From: an uncultured bacterium
Lineage (GTDB): Bacteria > Bacteroidota > Bacteroidia > Bacteroidales > Bacteroidaceae
Length of the DNA stretch: 64,000 nt
Assembly (NCBI GenBank): GCA_905215555.1
Contig: CAJMQU010000022.1
Location: 1-64,000, forward strand
Direction of reading: 5' to 3'
Positions within the stretch are counted from its first letter, which is position 1, and the number at the start of each line of letters is the position of its first letter. Of the stretch, positions 26,270 to 34,491 are shown in pieces. Position numbers and translations under genes: made by a program. The notes under the pieces were generated by a model that ran no database searches, was not told where the DNA came from, and saw nothing but the letters and a program-made list of their open reading frames with translations.

Positions 26270-26838
26270 AAGTACAAAGACACATTACTATCAAATAACC
26301 ACTCAGCATCCTTCAGCCTTGGATGTACCTTATCTTTCTCGCTCAGCACCACCTTATCAGTCGATATACCCCAATCAATCCCCAAGTCCGGATCATCCCA
26401 TGCGATTGCCCCCTCGCTTTTAGGTGCATAAAAGTTATCACATTTATATTGAAAAATAACTTCTTCACTCAATACACTGAAACCATGAGCAAAGCCACGA
26501 GGGATAAAGAACTGACGATGATTTTCATCTGTCAACTCTACTGCCACATGTTGTCCAAAAGTAGGAGAACCTTTACGAATATCCACAGCAACATCAAGTA
26601 CCGCACCTTTCACAACACGCACTAATTTACTTTGAGCAAATGGAGGTTTCTGAAAATGCAACCCACGGACGACACCATAGGAAGACTTACTCTCATTATC
26701 CTGCACAAATGCAGTATGGCACACAATTTCTTCAAAATCCTTCTGATTGAAAGACTCGAAAAAATAGCCACGAGCATCCTTAAAAAGACGAGGTTCGATG
26801 ATGACAACGCCATCAATCAAAGTCTTAATTACGTTCAT
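26266..26838 (-). CDS. rfbC: dTDP-4-dehydrorhamnose 3,5-epimerase
   Basis: 190-residue cupin enzyme of the dTDP-L-rhamnose pathway (RmlC). The family motifs DARGYFFESF, VRGLHFQKPPFAQSKLVRV (catalytic His), VAVDIRKGSPTFG, FIPRGFAHGFSVLS and FQYKCDNFYAPKSEGAIAWDDP (catalytic Tyr) are all present and no key residue is missing. It is the first intact gene after the 2.5-kb decayed region. The other rml genes (rmlA, rmlB, rmlD) are absent from this window, so the pathway must be completed from elsewhere, or this enzyme serves a different dTDP-6-deoxy-sugar. Confidence 0.94.
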   Translation of the reverse strand: MNVIKTLIDGVVIIEPRLFKDARGYFFESFNQKDFEEIVCHTAFVQDNESKSSYGVVRGLHFQKPPFAQSKLVRVVKGAVLDVAVDIRKGSPTFGQHVAVELTDENHRQFFIPRGFAHGFSVLSEEVIFQYKCDNFYAPKSEGAIAWDDPDLGIDWGISTDKVVLSEKDKVHPRLKDAEWLFDSNVSLYL

Positions 26839-26997
26839 TTCGATACAATTAAATAAAATGATTGGACTTCATACGGACACGACTGGCACGTATGTTTCTT
26901 ATCTTGCAAGAACTAATAATACGGTCGTAAACGCTCCAACGCTTCACAGCCTACCATAAAATTATTCTATAAGTGTTACTATTTCAGAGGAATCAAA

Positions 26998-27320
26998 TTA
27001 CTTTTCAATCAATATTTCTATCTTCCACTCCCCCAGCATCCTCTGCTCGCTATCAAAATTAATCCCCACCTTCACCACCGGCAGACCACACAGTGCAAAG
27101 CGTTCGGGATAATTCTTCTGATTAATCTGATCCATAGCGGCATCGTCTGTCTTGTCCAGTTTCAGTTCAATCACATAGAGAACGGACAAACTACGCATCA
27201 CCACATCCACGCTCTTTTATTGTGGTATCGGAAGTATCACACAAAAGGGCGATACTCTCACCCAAAGTTCTGTAAGCGTAAATCACTTTTTTCTTGTTTA
27301 TCTTTAAATTAATATTTAAC
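26998..27320 (-). pseudogene. 3' remnant of an AAA-ATPase / PD-(D/E)XK nuclease-like gene
   Basis: The minus-strand frame 26998-27210 reads LSVLYVIELKLDKTDDAAMDQ and then PERFALCGLPVVKVGINFDS followed by a tail with EW, the C-terminal nuclease-like domain (PDDEXK_9) of Bacteroides AAA-ATPase proteins. The matching upstream part (AYRTLGESIALLCDTSDTTI) continues in another frame from about 27200, showing a frameshift. The ATPase domain (about 400 residues) is gone. This family is abundant in Bacteroides and often lies near capsule loci. Confidence 0.75.
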
Positions 27321-27396
27321 ACTGGATACCACCATAGTGATAACACCGCTATCTTCTTTCGGTCTAACTTCACCGCAAATAAAAAAACAACAAGCA

Positions 27397-28020
27397 ATGA
27401 AAACACTGAGAACAACCATTTCCGTAGCGGAACTGCAAAAAATAATCAGATTATGGAAAAGCTGAAAAATAACAGACTCATTTATTCCCAAACTACTGGA
27501 ACCTTATCTCGGACTAACCGCATACATGAATAACGAACAGGTTTATCCGATAAAAAACTTCTACGATATCAGTAATATACTGAAGTTTAGAAATACACAA
27601 CGTCTGATTGTAGCCGTTAAACAATGCAGTTCGTTCGCTTGTGAAAGCGAAGACAATGGGTACAGCATGAAATATTTTCACTTTTCATTCTCTCATAAGG
27701 AAGATATCCTTACGTTATCAGCGTACCTAACAGTACTTCAACCGATCTGGAAAAATTATTCGAAGCCTTCGAACCATGGCTCGAACAGATGAAAAATATC
27801 GTGATCTACGGAGACCGGAAGTTGTCTGGAAGAATACTGACCAAACATCTCACCGACTATTTCAGCACCTGCTGTCTGCTAATAACGTTGCCTGACGACT
27901 GCAAAGCACAGAACAACGTCTCATTAAAGCGTATCAAGCAGGACAAGCGATTGAGGACTGAACCCGATTTCGAGTGTATAAGCGCGCACTTGAAATAAAA
28001 ACGGAGGGGGCGCTCTTAGA
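27397..28020 (+). pseudogene. Decayed reading frame of the cassette, product not identified
   Basis: From an ATG at 27397 the frame reads KTLRTTISVAELQKIIRLWKS then stops. Related-looking coding sequence continues in another frame (LLEPYLGLTAYMNNEQVYPI from about 27487, running to a stop near 27790), and again after another shift (TDEKYRDLRRPEVVWKNTDQ, then SANNVA-stop-RLQSTEQRLIKAYQAG). Protein-like amphipathic stretches split by stops and shifts show a dead gene. By its place before HU, smalltalk and amidase remnants it may be the VirE/primase-like gene that often heads this cassette, but the sequence alone does not show that. Confidence 0.5.
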
Positions 28021-28267
28021 TGGTTGCATCCGCTTCATGTTCAGACTAATCTTCTTCATTTTCCGATTACTTTTTAGATTCTTTTCATGCTATAAAAAAA
28101 CTAAAAAATCATCAGATATCACTCATTCCGAATTAAAATTATCACCCTACAATATCACTCATTTTCACACTTTAACAAACTTGTATATTTGACTTGTCAG
28201 AAAGGGAAAAGAGCTTATTTTCTCACAAGTTTCATTCTTTAATTATCAACTTTTTAATTTATCATTT

Positions 28268-28525
28268 ATGGCACTGAATTACAATTGCAATGCTCAAGAA
28301 TCCGTTGAAACCGTACAAAGAGCCCCAAAGCTTATGGTAAGTCATAAATCACCAGAAAACTCAGCCTGAAATAATTGGGATATCGAGTAGCAAACCAGAC
28401 AATTTTCAGCTGGACAGACTACAGTGGATATTTCAAAAATGCCCGCTTCCGGTGGTTCCCGTAGTAAACCGGATGACAGCGAGAAACCCGGAGGAGGCGG
28501 AGTAGACGAAAATCCGCTGGAATGA
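28268..28525 (+). pseudogene. Remnant of an HU-like DNA-binding protein gene
   Basis: A frame from ATG 28268 begins MALNYN and includes RAPKLMVSHKS before a stop at 28369. A second piece at 28439-28525 reads PASGGSRSKPDDSEKPGGGG and ends VDENPLE. Both ends match the layout of Bacteroides HU-family proteins with a Gly/Asp-rich tail ending in NPL, but the HU core between them is deleted. It lies just before the smalltalk and amidase remnants in the usual order. Confidence 0.65.
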
Positions 28526-28614
28526 GATAAGTGGTTAACTGTTAGTGATTAACGACCAATCACTAACAGGCAATCGACAAAGTATTATTTTTCAATTTTC
28601 TAATTAACAACGTT

Positions 28615-28725
28615 ATGGAAAAGAAATCAAAATCAGTATGAAGCATTGTCCTCAAAGTTATCGCCACGATAGTCACTGCCTTGGCCGATGTATTCGGTAT
28701 AACCTCTTGCATGACTGATAAGAAC
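28615..28725 (+). pseudogene. Remnant of a smalltalk-protein gene
   Basis: From ATG 28615: MEKKSKSV, an in-frame TGA (probably a former TGG Trp codon), then SIVLKVIATIVTALADVFGI. A short basic start followed by one hydrophobic helix ending in a Gly-containing segment is the pattern of the small membrane smalltalk proteins that precede amidase genes in Bacteroides. A single nonsense change would have inactivated it. Confidence 0.68.
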
Positions 28726-28730
28726 CATCA

Positions 28731-29133
28731 CGCTCATCATCATTCACTGCTCGGCTACGTCTCAGGGCATACGTCTGAGCCTTGACAACTGTCAGCAGGA
28801 TCACATCCGCCACTGTGACTTCAGCGACATCAGCTATCACTTCTACGTGACTCAAGACGGTAAAATTTACTGCGGACGACCTTACTAACACATCGGAGCG
28901 CATTGTCAGAATCATAACCGCCACTCCTTAGACATCTACTATGAGGGCAGCCTTACCACTTCCAGCCAACCGGCCGATACGCACACCTTACATCAGAAAG
29001 CTTCGCTAGTAGCTTTATGCAGCAAACTAAAACGGGTATTTCCACGGAGGGAGGGATAGTAGACCATCATGACCTCAATCCGATGAAAAGGTGTCCTTAC
29101 TTTGATGATACAAAGGAGTATAAAGGGCTGTGA
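28731..29133 (+). pseudogene. Inactivated N-acetylmuramoyl-L-alanine amidase
   Basis: The frame reads RTITLIIIHCSATSQG, then ISYHFYVTQDGKIYCGRPY, a TAA stop, then HIGAHCQNHNRHSLDIYYEG and SSQPADTHTLHQKASLVAL. Two more stops and a frameshift follow before DHHDLNPMKRCPYFDDTKEY. These are the zinc-binding and core motifs of amidase_2 enzymes found next to smalltalk genes. At least three stops, one shift and a missing start show it is dead. The next 219 bases (29134-29352) hold nothing I can support. Confidence 0.85.
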
Positions 29134-29352
29134 GAACAGCTCCTTATATTTTCTTCAAATCAGACATTCCTTGCTGATTTAAAGTTCTTAATCTGTATAT
29201 TCTGAATGAATTGTAACATTGACGTCAGTTACCCCTTTTATTTATTTTCTATGCAAAGAAGCAAAGTCCATTTCTCCTAATCACACGTTAACTTTCTTTG
29301 AATATAGTTCCTAAAAATATTAGTTTCATATAACAAATGACACCATATTAAA

Positions 29353-30873
29353 CTAAATTTTCCGTTTTATATATGACCAGACTTTTTGTTTAGTCAGAAC
29401 ATCAATTCCAATCCAGTATATTGATGATAAAATTATTATAACAGTTACAATTCCTGTAAAAAAGAAATGCATAATGTTAGTAACATCCATTACATTATAT
29501 AATAAAACAGGCATAGGTAAAGCAGCAGCTGTAACCAATAAGCACGGCTTAAAAACACCCCAAATATCCTTCCAATAATACCCTGCTATTTTTACGACCA
29601 ATATAGGCTTTACTATCAAAGCCAATATAGCATAAGTCAACAAACTAGCCCATGAAAGAGCTACCGGAGAATATCCAGCTTTAAATAAAAAATAGATTAT
29701 GGGAAACCTTATTAAACCTAAAGTTGGGGATATTAGAGCATTTTCCCTTAACTGTCCTTTGGCATATAATGCTATATAAAAAGAAGTATCAAAAACCTGA
29801 AATAAACTCTGAATAACTATAAGTTGAAGAAATATAACTGTATAATCCGGCACAACCCCCAACCATATTTTTAATAAAGGATAGGCTAAAAGACAAACCG
29901 GAAAACATATTATAAACATCAAATAATAGGAATACTTAGTAGATGCCAGTAGCAACTGCTTAGATCCTAGCAAATCACCTGCTGCCAGTTTTTTTACTAT
30001 CTGCGGATTAGCTGCTGTACGAAAATTATCCACAAACTGACTAGCAGCCATGTTCACTTGAATGGAAATAGCTCGTGCGGCAACAACAGCAGGTTCAAAG
30101 AACATATTCAACAAAATTAAAATCCCTTGGCTATTGAGAGCGGTCGAACTACTAGCAAACAAACTCCACCCTGAAAAGCCAGCAATTTCCTTAAATATAG
30201 CTTTATCAAATACAAAATGATATACCGTTTCCTTAAAATGCCGACTACAATAAAAACGATAGATACAAATAAGCCCTACCTGAACAATAAATAATAAAGT
30301 AGCATACAATTTCAATTTATCATAATCACCAATAGCCAACAGATAAACTATTCCCAATTTGGCAGAAACTTCTAAAATACTCATGTATGCAAAAACCGAC
30401 ATTTTCTCATGCGCAATAATACTTGCATTATAAGGTACCTGCGTTAATGTAAACACAGCTGTCAGTATAGATATATGAAAAGTATATACAGCCGCATCCA
30501 TTCGGTCTGCTGGTATCACTAACTTATTATAAAGAAACCATATCCCCAGTGTTTCTGCAATTATAACGATAAAAAGAGCGATTACGATATGAATCGTCAA
30601 TGTTGTAGAAAAAGTTCTCTTTAACTTTTCAAGATTGCCTGTTCCAAGTTCATAAGTTAAAAAACGGGACGATCCAGTACTTAATGCACTATTGATAAAA
30701 GACAAAAAGCCAACAATACCACCCACTGACTGATAAATACCATAATTGTCAATTCCTAAAGTTTGCAGTATCACACGTGAAGTATACAATGAAACTATCA
30801 TTGTAAACATCATACGGAAATACAGAAATGCGGTATTTTTTGCGATGGTTTTATTTGAAGAAAATGTAGACAT
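29353..30873 (-). CDS. Wzx-type oligosaccharide flippase
   Basis: 506-residue inner-membrane protein with 12-14 hydrophobic helices, of the MATE/polysaccharide-transporter superfamily. The N-terminus IAKNTAFLYFRMMFTMIVSL and VILQTLGIDNYGIYQSVGGI are typical of Bacteroidetes Wzx. It should move undecaprenyl-linked repeat units across the inner membrane for the Wzy polymerase. The next live capsule gene downstream lies 2.5 kb away across decayed genes, so the transcript must read through that region or be restarted within it. Confidence 0.92.
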   Translation of the reverse strand: MSTFSSNKTIAKNTAFLYFRMMFTMIVSLYTSRVILQTLGIDNYGIYQSVGGIVGFLSFINSALSTGSSRFLTYELGTGNLEKLKRTFSTTLTIHIVIALFIVIIAETLGIWFLYNKLVIPADRMDAAVYTFHISILTAVFTLTQVPYNASIIAHEKMSVFAYMSILEVSAKLGIVYLLAIGDYDKLKLYATLLFIVQVGLICIYRFYCSRHFKETVYHFVFDKAIFKEIAGFSGWSLFASSSTALNSQGILILLNMFFEPAVVAARAISIQVNMAASQFVDNFRTAANPQIVKKLAAGDLLGSKQLLLASTKYSYYLMFIICFPVCLLAYPLLKIWLGVVPDYTVIFLQLIVIQSLFQVFDTSFYIALYAKGQLRENALISPTLGLIRFPIIYFLFKAGYSPVALSWASLLTYAILALIVKPILVVKIAGYYWKDIWGVFKPCLLVTAAALPMPVLLYNVMDVTNIMHFFFTGIVTVIIILSSIYWIGIDVLTKQKVWSYIKRKI

Positions 30874-30915
30874 TAAAAAAACTGTCAGAATTATTTTTTT
30901 ATTTTCTTTCAGTCT

Positions 30916-31830
30916 CTACAATATAGAGAAATCACAATTATCAGGGTCATAACGAAGTCGTGAGTTAATATTAATGCTATCAATGGCTACCAACTCCTCT
31001 TTAGTCAGCTCAAAATCAAAAATTGAGATATTTTCCAGTTGACGTTTCTTATTCAAAGACCTCACAATGGGAATTAAACCATTTTGAATATGCCAGCGAA
31101 GTATAATTTGAGCAATAGATTTATGATATTTTTCAGATATACGTTTAAGCAAAGGCAAACGAGTCAACCTTACATCCATACGCGCAATTGGAGTATAAGC
31201 TTCGACCTGAATACCACATGACTTACAATATTTTATTAATTCCTTTTGTGTAAAAAGAGGATGGACTTCTATTTGATTTATCGCAGGAACAACTTCAGAC
31301 ACACTTAACAATGCTTCCAAATGATGTTTATGGCAATTAGCGACTCCAAGTGCCCGACAGTAACCCTCTTTATACAATTGAACCATCTGCTTCCACGTGT
31401 CTAAATATAAATCCGTAACTGGCCAATGAAACATCAATAAATCCACATAATCAATTCCCATGCCTTCCAATTGCTGAAATAAGCATTCTCGAATCTGACC
31501 ACTTTTTTGCGCCTGATTACTCACCCTTGTTGTTAAAAACAAATCTTTTCGCTCAATATGGCTTTTTTTTATAGCCTTATTTATTAAAACACCATCCCCA
31601 TAAGCAGAAGAAAAGTCCAATAATCTAAAGCCAGCCTGAAAAGAATGCGCCACAGAACTGACATAGTTATGATACAACACAGGGCGTATACAAAATTTAT
31701 TATAAGCTCTAAATCCCCAATTAATTAAGTGAATATCTGATCTTAAATTAGGATTTCCACTACGAGCGGCAGCAGGGCCAATGCCAATAGCCGGAATAGA
31801 TACACCATTATTTAATTGAACTTCATTCAT
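30916..31830 (-). CDS. Aldo/keto reductase-family protein with altered catalytic Lys
   Basis: 304-residue (beta/alpha)8 reductase. The family tetrad can be traced: Asp and Tyr in LLDFSSAYGDG, and His in LLMFHWPV. But the place of the catalytic Lys (normally in a T-x-K strand) reads LFLTTRVSN, so Arg replaces it. NADPH-site features remain (GVANCHKHHLEALL, and PIVRSLNKKRQLENISIF near the C-terminus). Its place between the FrhB/hexapeptide fusion and the flippase suggests that it reduces a sugar or acyl intermediate for the capsule. The Lys change may mean lower or different activity. Confidence 0.87.
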   Translation of the reverse strand: MNEVQLNNGVSIPAIGIGPAAARSGNPNLRSDIHLINWGFRAYNKFCIRPVLYHNYVSSVAHSFQAGFRLLDFSSAYGDGVLINKAIKKSHIERKDLFLTTRVSNQAQKSGQIRECLFQQLEGMGIDYVDLLMFHWPVTDLYLDTWKQMVQLYKEGYCRALGVANCHKHHLEALLSVSEVVPAINQIEVHPLFTQKELIKYCKSCGIQVEAYTPIARMDVRLTRLPLLKRISEKYHKSIAQIILRWHIQNGLIPIVRSLNKKRQLENISIFDFELTKEELVAIDSININSRLRYDPDNCDFSIL

Positions 31831-31865
31831 AATATTCTATGTATTTCACCAATTTATTTATATCA

Positions 31866-33689
31866 CTACAATTTCCAAGCAATATCTTTCATTACTACTT
31901 TGGCCGGATGCCCACTTACCAAACTATGAGCCGGCACATTCTGGATCACATAAGAACAAGCACCCACAACTGCACCTTCTTTTATCTTCACCCCCGGACA
32001 AATAACAGCACCACTACAAAGCCAAGTATGGTTTTCAATGATAACGGGACGTAATACTTTGTAACCTTCTATAGCAATTATATGAGCATTGGTATCACGA
32101 ATACTCACATCCCGACCAAGAGAAACACGCCCCCTTAATTCTATTTTTTTTCCACAAATAATTGTAGTATTATAGTTTGTTCCACAATTGCCAATACTTA
32201 AATAAGCATTAGCAAATACCTCGACACTTGAACCATATCCTAGACAAAAACGCTCTAAAACCAACATACGAGCATTGTTTTCAAGAAGTAAACGGGTTTC
32301 TTCTTTCGATTTTCGAAATCTTTTCACTCCAAGAATCAATGGTCCATGTAATTCAAGTTCTGCTCCTGTGTGAAGCTCAATAATTGAATTGGGAGTAGGA
32401 TATATAAATCCATTATTAGCCCAATCTGTTTTTATATGCTTGCAGAAAAAATTAAGATATAAAAAGCGAGAAAATATCCATGGATTATACTGACTATATC
32501 CCAAAGCTAATATCAAAGGCTTAACCACCAATCTTACTTTCTCTTTGCACCAAGCCTTGAATCCTCGTTTTTTTTCATAGAAAGGAAAATAACGCGGAAC
32601 GACTTCCTCAATAGCCTCTCTATCTAAATCATGAAAAAAAGCACTTCTATCCATTTCCGGCATTTTCTGTGCATGCAAAAGTGCCGGATTGCCAGGTAGT
32701 ATTTTCTCGATAGTTGTTTCTAAAGATGTTATATTTTTAAGCTGCTTATAAAAAGCCAGACCTTTTGAATTATTACAAATAACTGCTGATGTACCAGCAT
32801 TATCATCAATCTCTTTCAGATAAGCATATTTTTCCACTCCCCAGAAATCAGCAATAGTTACATCTGACATACGGGGAAAACCTTTAAACGGACAAGAATA
32901 ACAAGACGGGCGACTTACAATATTACCATGATAAGCTGCTGAATAAAGATCATTATCTTGTGCCCGGCTATACATTGTCTTACCATTCTTAAAATCAAAA
33001 CGCTTCACAAGGCTACGCCATCCCAACTCCTTATCTTTAAACTTAAAAGAAACAAGTTGACTTCCTGCTTTTCGTTCCCAATACTCCAAATACTTATTAT
33101 AGAATTTAGGAGATGTAATACTCTTACAAATAAAATCTACAATAATAAGATTCTCATAATCTTTATTGAGATAACGACGAAGGGCGGCCATTTGACAAGG
33201 AGTACCACAAATCAGCACCTTCTCCCCTGCTATCAACAACCGTTTTACTTCTTTATAAATTCCACAGGTCTGACTCTGAGAATACTTACTCTGACGCAAC
33301 AAAACAAGATCTGCCGGATTATTAGAAATAAAATGTGAAACAGAGAAATCCTTATTATAAATGGCACCAGCAACGTAGCCCCCTTCTCTATACATCTGTT
33401 CGGCGAGAGCAGAAAAAATCCCTCCCGTAGTGCTTCCAAAACGGACTTCTATATTTTTATGTATGGCTGCAAAGCAAACTGGATATTCAAATTCATTTTT
33501 CTTCAGAGCTTCAATGTGTAACTGAGGACATGTACGTTCACAAAGTCCACAGTCAACACACTTACCTGTATCAATCTGAGGATACCAAAATCCTTCAATA
33601 TCAGTAGTAAGTGTTATAGCATCCTTCGGACAGATATCATGACAAGCATTACATCCACAACAATTCTTTTTTTCCTTAATATCTATCAT
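31866..33689 (-). CDS. Fusion: FrhB-like iron-sulfur flavoprotein + hexapeptide acyltransferase
   Basis: 607-residue two-part protein. The N-terminal half has two 4Fe-4S ferredoxin motifs (CCGCNACHDICPKDAI and CVDCGLCERTCPQ) and an FrhB/FdhB-type flavin domain (GSTTGGIFSALAEQMYREGG, VLICGTPCQMAALRRYL, SDVTIADFWGVEKY). From about residue 430 it becomes a left-handed beta-helix transferase of repeated hexapeptides (LSIGNCGTNYNTTIICG, GRVSLGRDVSIRDTNAHI, and near the end GVKIKEGAVVGACSYV and GHPAKVV). Hexapeptide enzymes mostly acetylate sugars. The FrhB-like part may reduce or oxidise a capsule precursor. ATG 33689 is used; a TTG precedes it. Both parts are common alone in capsule loci. Confidence 0.88.
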   Translation of the reverse strand: MIDIKEKKNCCGCNACHDICPKDAITLTTDIEGFWYPQIDTGKCVDCGLCERTCPQLHIEALKKNEFEYPVCFAAIHKNIEVRFGSTTGGIFSALAEQMYREGGYVAGAIYNKDFSVSHFISNNPADLVLLRQSKYSQSQTCGIYKEVKRLLIAGEKVLICGTPCQMAALRRYLNKDYENLIIVDFICKSITSPKFYNKYLEYWERKAGSQLVSFKFKDKELGWRSLVKRFDFKNGKTMYSRAQDNDLYSAAYHGNIVSRPSCYSCPFKGFPRMSDVTIADFWGVEKYAYLKEIDDNAGTSAVICNNSKGLAFYKQLKNITSLETTIEKILPGNPALLHAQKMPEMDRSAFFHDLDREAIEEVVPRYFPFYEKKRGFKAWCKEKVRLVVKPLILALGYSQYNPWIFSRFLYLNFFCKHIKTDWANNGFIYPTPNSIIELHTGAELELHGPLILGVKRFRKSKEETRLLLENNARMLVLERFCLGYGSSVEVFANAYLSIGNCGTNYNTTIICGKKIELRGRVSLGRDVSIRDTNAHIIAIEGYKVLRPVIIENHTWLCSGAVICPGVKIKEGAVVGACSYVIQNVPAHSLVSGHPAKVVMKDIAWKL

Positions 33690-33723
33690 CAAATTCTATA
33701 TTTAGATGCCAATACATATTGGA

Positions 33724-34485
33724 CTATCTCGCTGTATAGCCTCCATCTACTATCAAATTTTGCCCTGTCACCCAACGAGATGCATCGCTAAGCAAATAGA
33801 TACAAGCATTAGAGATATCCACAGTTTCACCCAACCCTAATGGAAATCCACTTACACGTTTCTGGTAATCTTCTTCTGAAAGATCTGAAAGAAAATTCCG
33901 CATCAAAGGAGTTAGGACTGTTCCGGGAGAGATACAATTTATACAAATATTCTTCTTGGCCAATTCCAATGCCATGGAACGAACTGCGCTGACCATTGCA
34001 CCTTTAGAGGCAGCATAGGCCGATACGCCCCCCCTTCCTATAATTGAAGTAATAGAGGATATAAAAACAATATGCCCACCATCCCTGAAATATTTCTTAT
34101 TACTAAAATAGCGAACAAACTCAAAAGCACTTAAAGCATTCACTTTAAATATGCTCATATAATCATCGGAGGTCAGCAATTCAATCGGTAAAGTTTTTTC
34201 AACTCCAGCAGCATGAACAAATCCATCAAGCTTGCCCTGCTTTTCGATTACTTCCTCTACTAAAGTTTTTATCTGATCTATCTGGAATAAATCAATTACA
34301 TAATAACAATGCTTTTCTGGATGATCCAATAACGACAATGTCTCCTGTAGACGAACTTCATTACGAGCTATAAGTATAACTTTAGCCCCCATCCGGCTAC
34401 AATCTATTGCACACTGACGACCAATACCAGAAGAAGCACCAGTCAGTAATACAGTTTTATCTTTAAGTGAAAAAGGATTATACAT
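33724..34485 (-). CDS. SDR-family oxidoreductase (FabG-like)
   Basis: 253-residue short-chain dehydrogenase/reductase. TGASSGIGRQ is the nucleotide-binding motif, VHAAG the structural one. SSITSIIGRGGVSAYAASKG gives the catalytic Ser-Tyr-Lys, and NCISPGTVLTPLM the C-terminal cofactor segment. It ends WVTGQNLIVDGGYTAR, as in FabG ketoacyl-ACP reductases. Lying directly after a KAS III-type synthase and an ACP, it probably reduces the 3-oxoacyl-ACP they make. ATG 34485 is chosen over a TTG at 34491, next to the stop of the synthase. Confidence 0.9.
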   Translation of the reverse strand: MYNPFSLKDKTVLLTGASSGIGRQCAIDCSRMGAKVILIARNEVRLQETLSLLDHPEKHCYYVIDLFQIDQIKTLVEEVIEKQGKLDGFVHAAGVEKTLPIELLTSDDYMSIFKVNALSAFEFVRYFSNKKYFRDGGHIVFISSITSIIGRGGVSAYAASKGAMVSAVRSMALELAKKNICINCISPGTVLTPLMRNFLSDLSEEDYQKRVSGFPLGLGETVDISNACIYLLSDASRWVTGQNLIVDGGYTAR

Positions 34486-34491
34486 AACCAA

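Noticed and set aside
28673..28924. Minus-strand frame across the smalltalk/amidase remnants
   Set aside because: The plus strand carries recognisable amidase motifs with stops; the minus frame is only their shadow.
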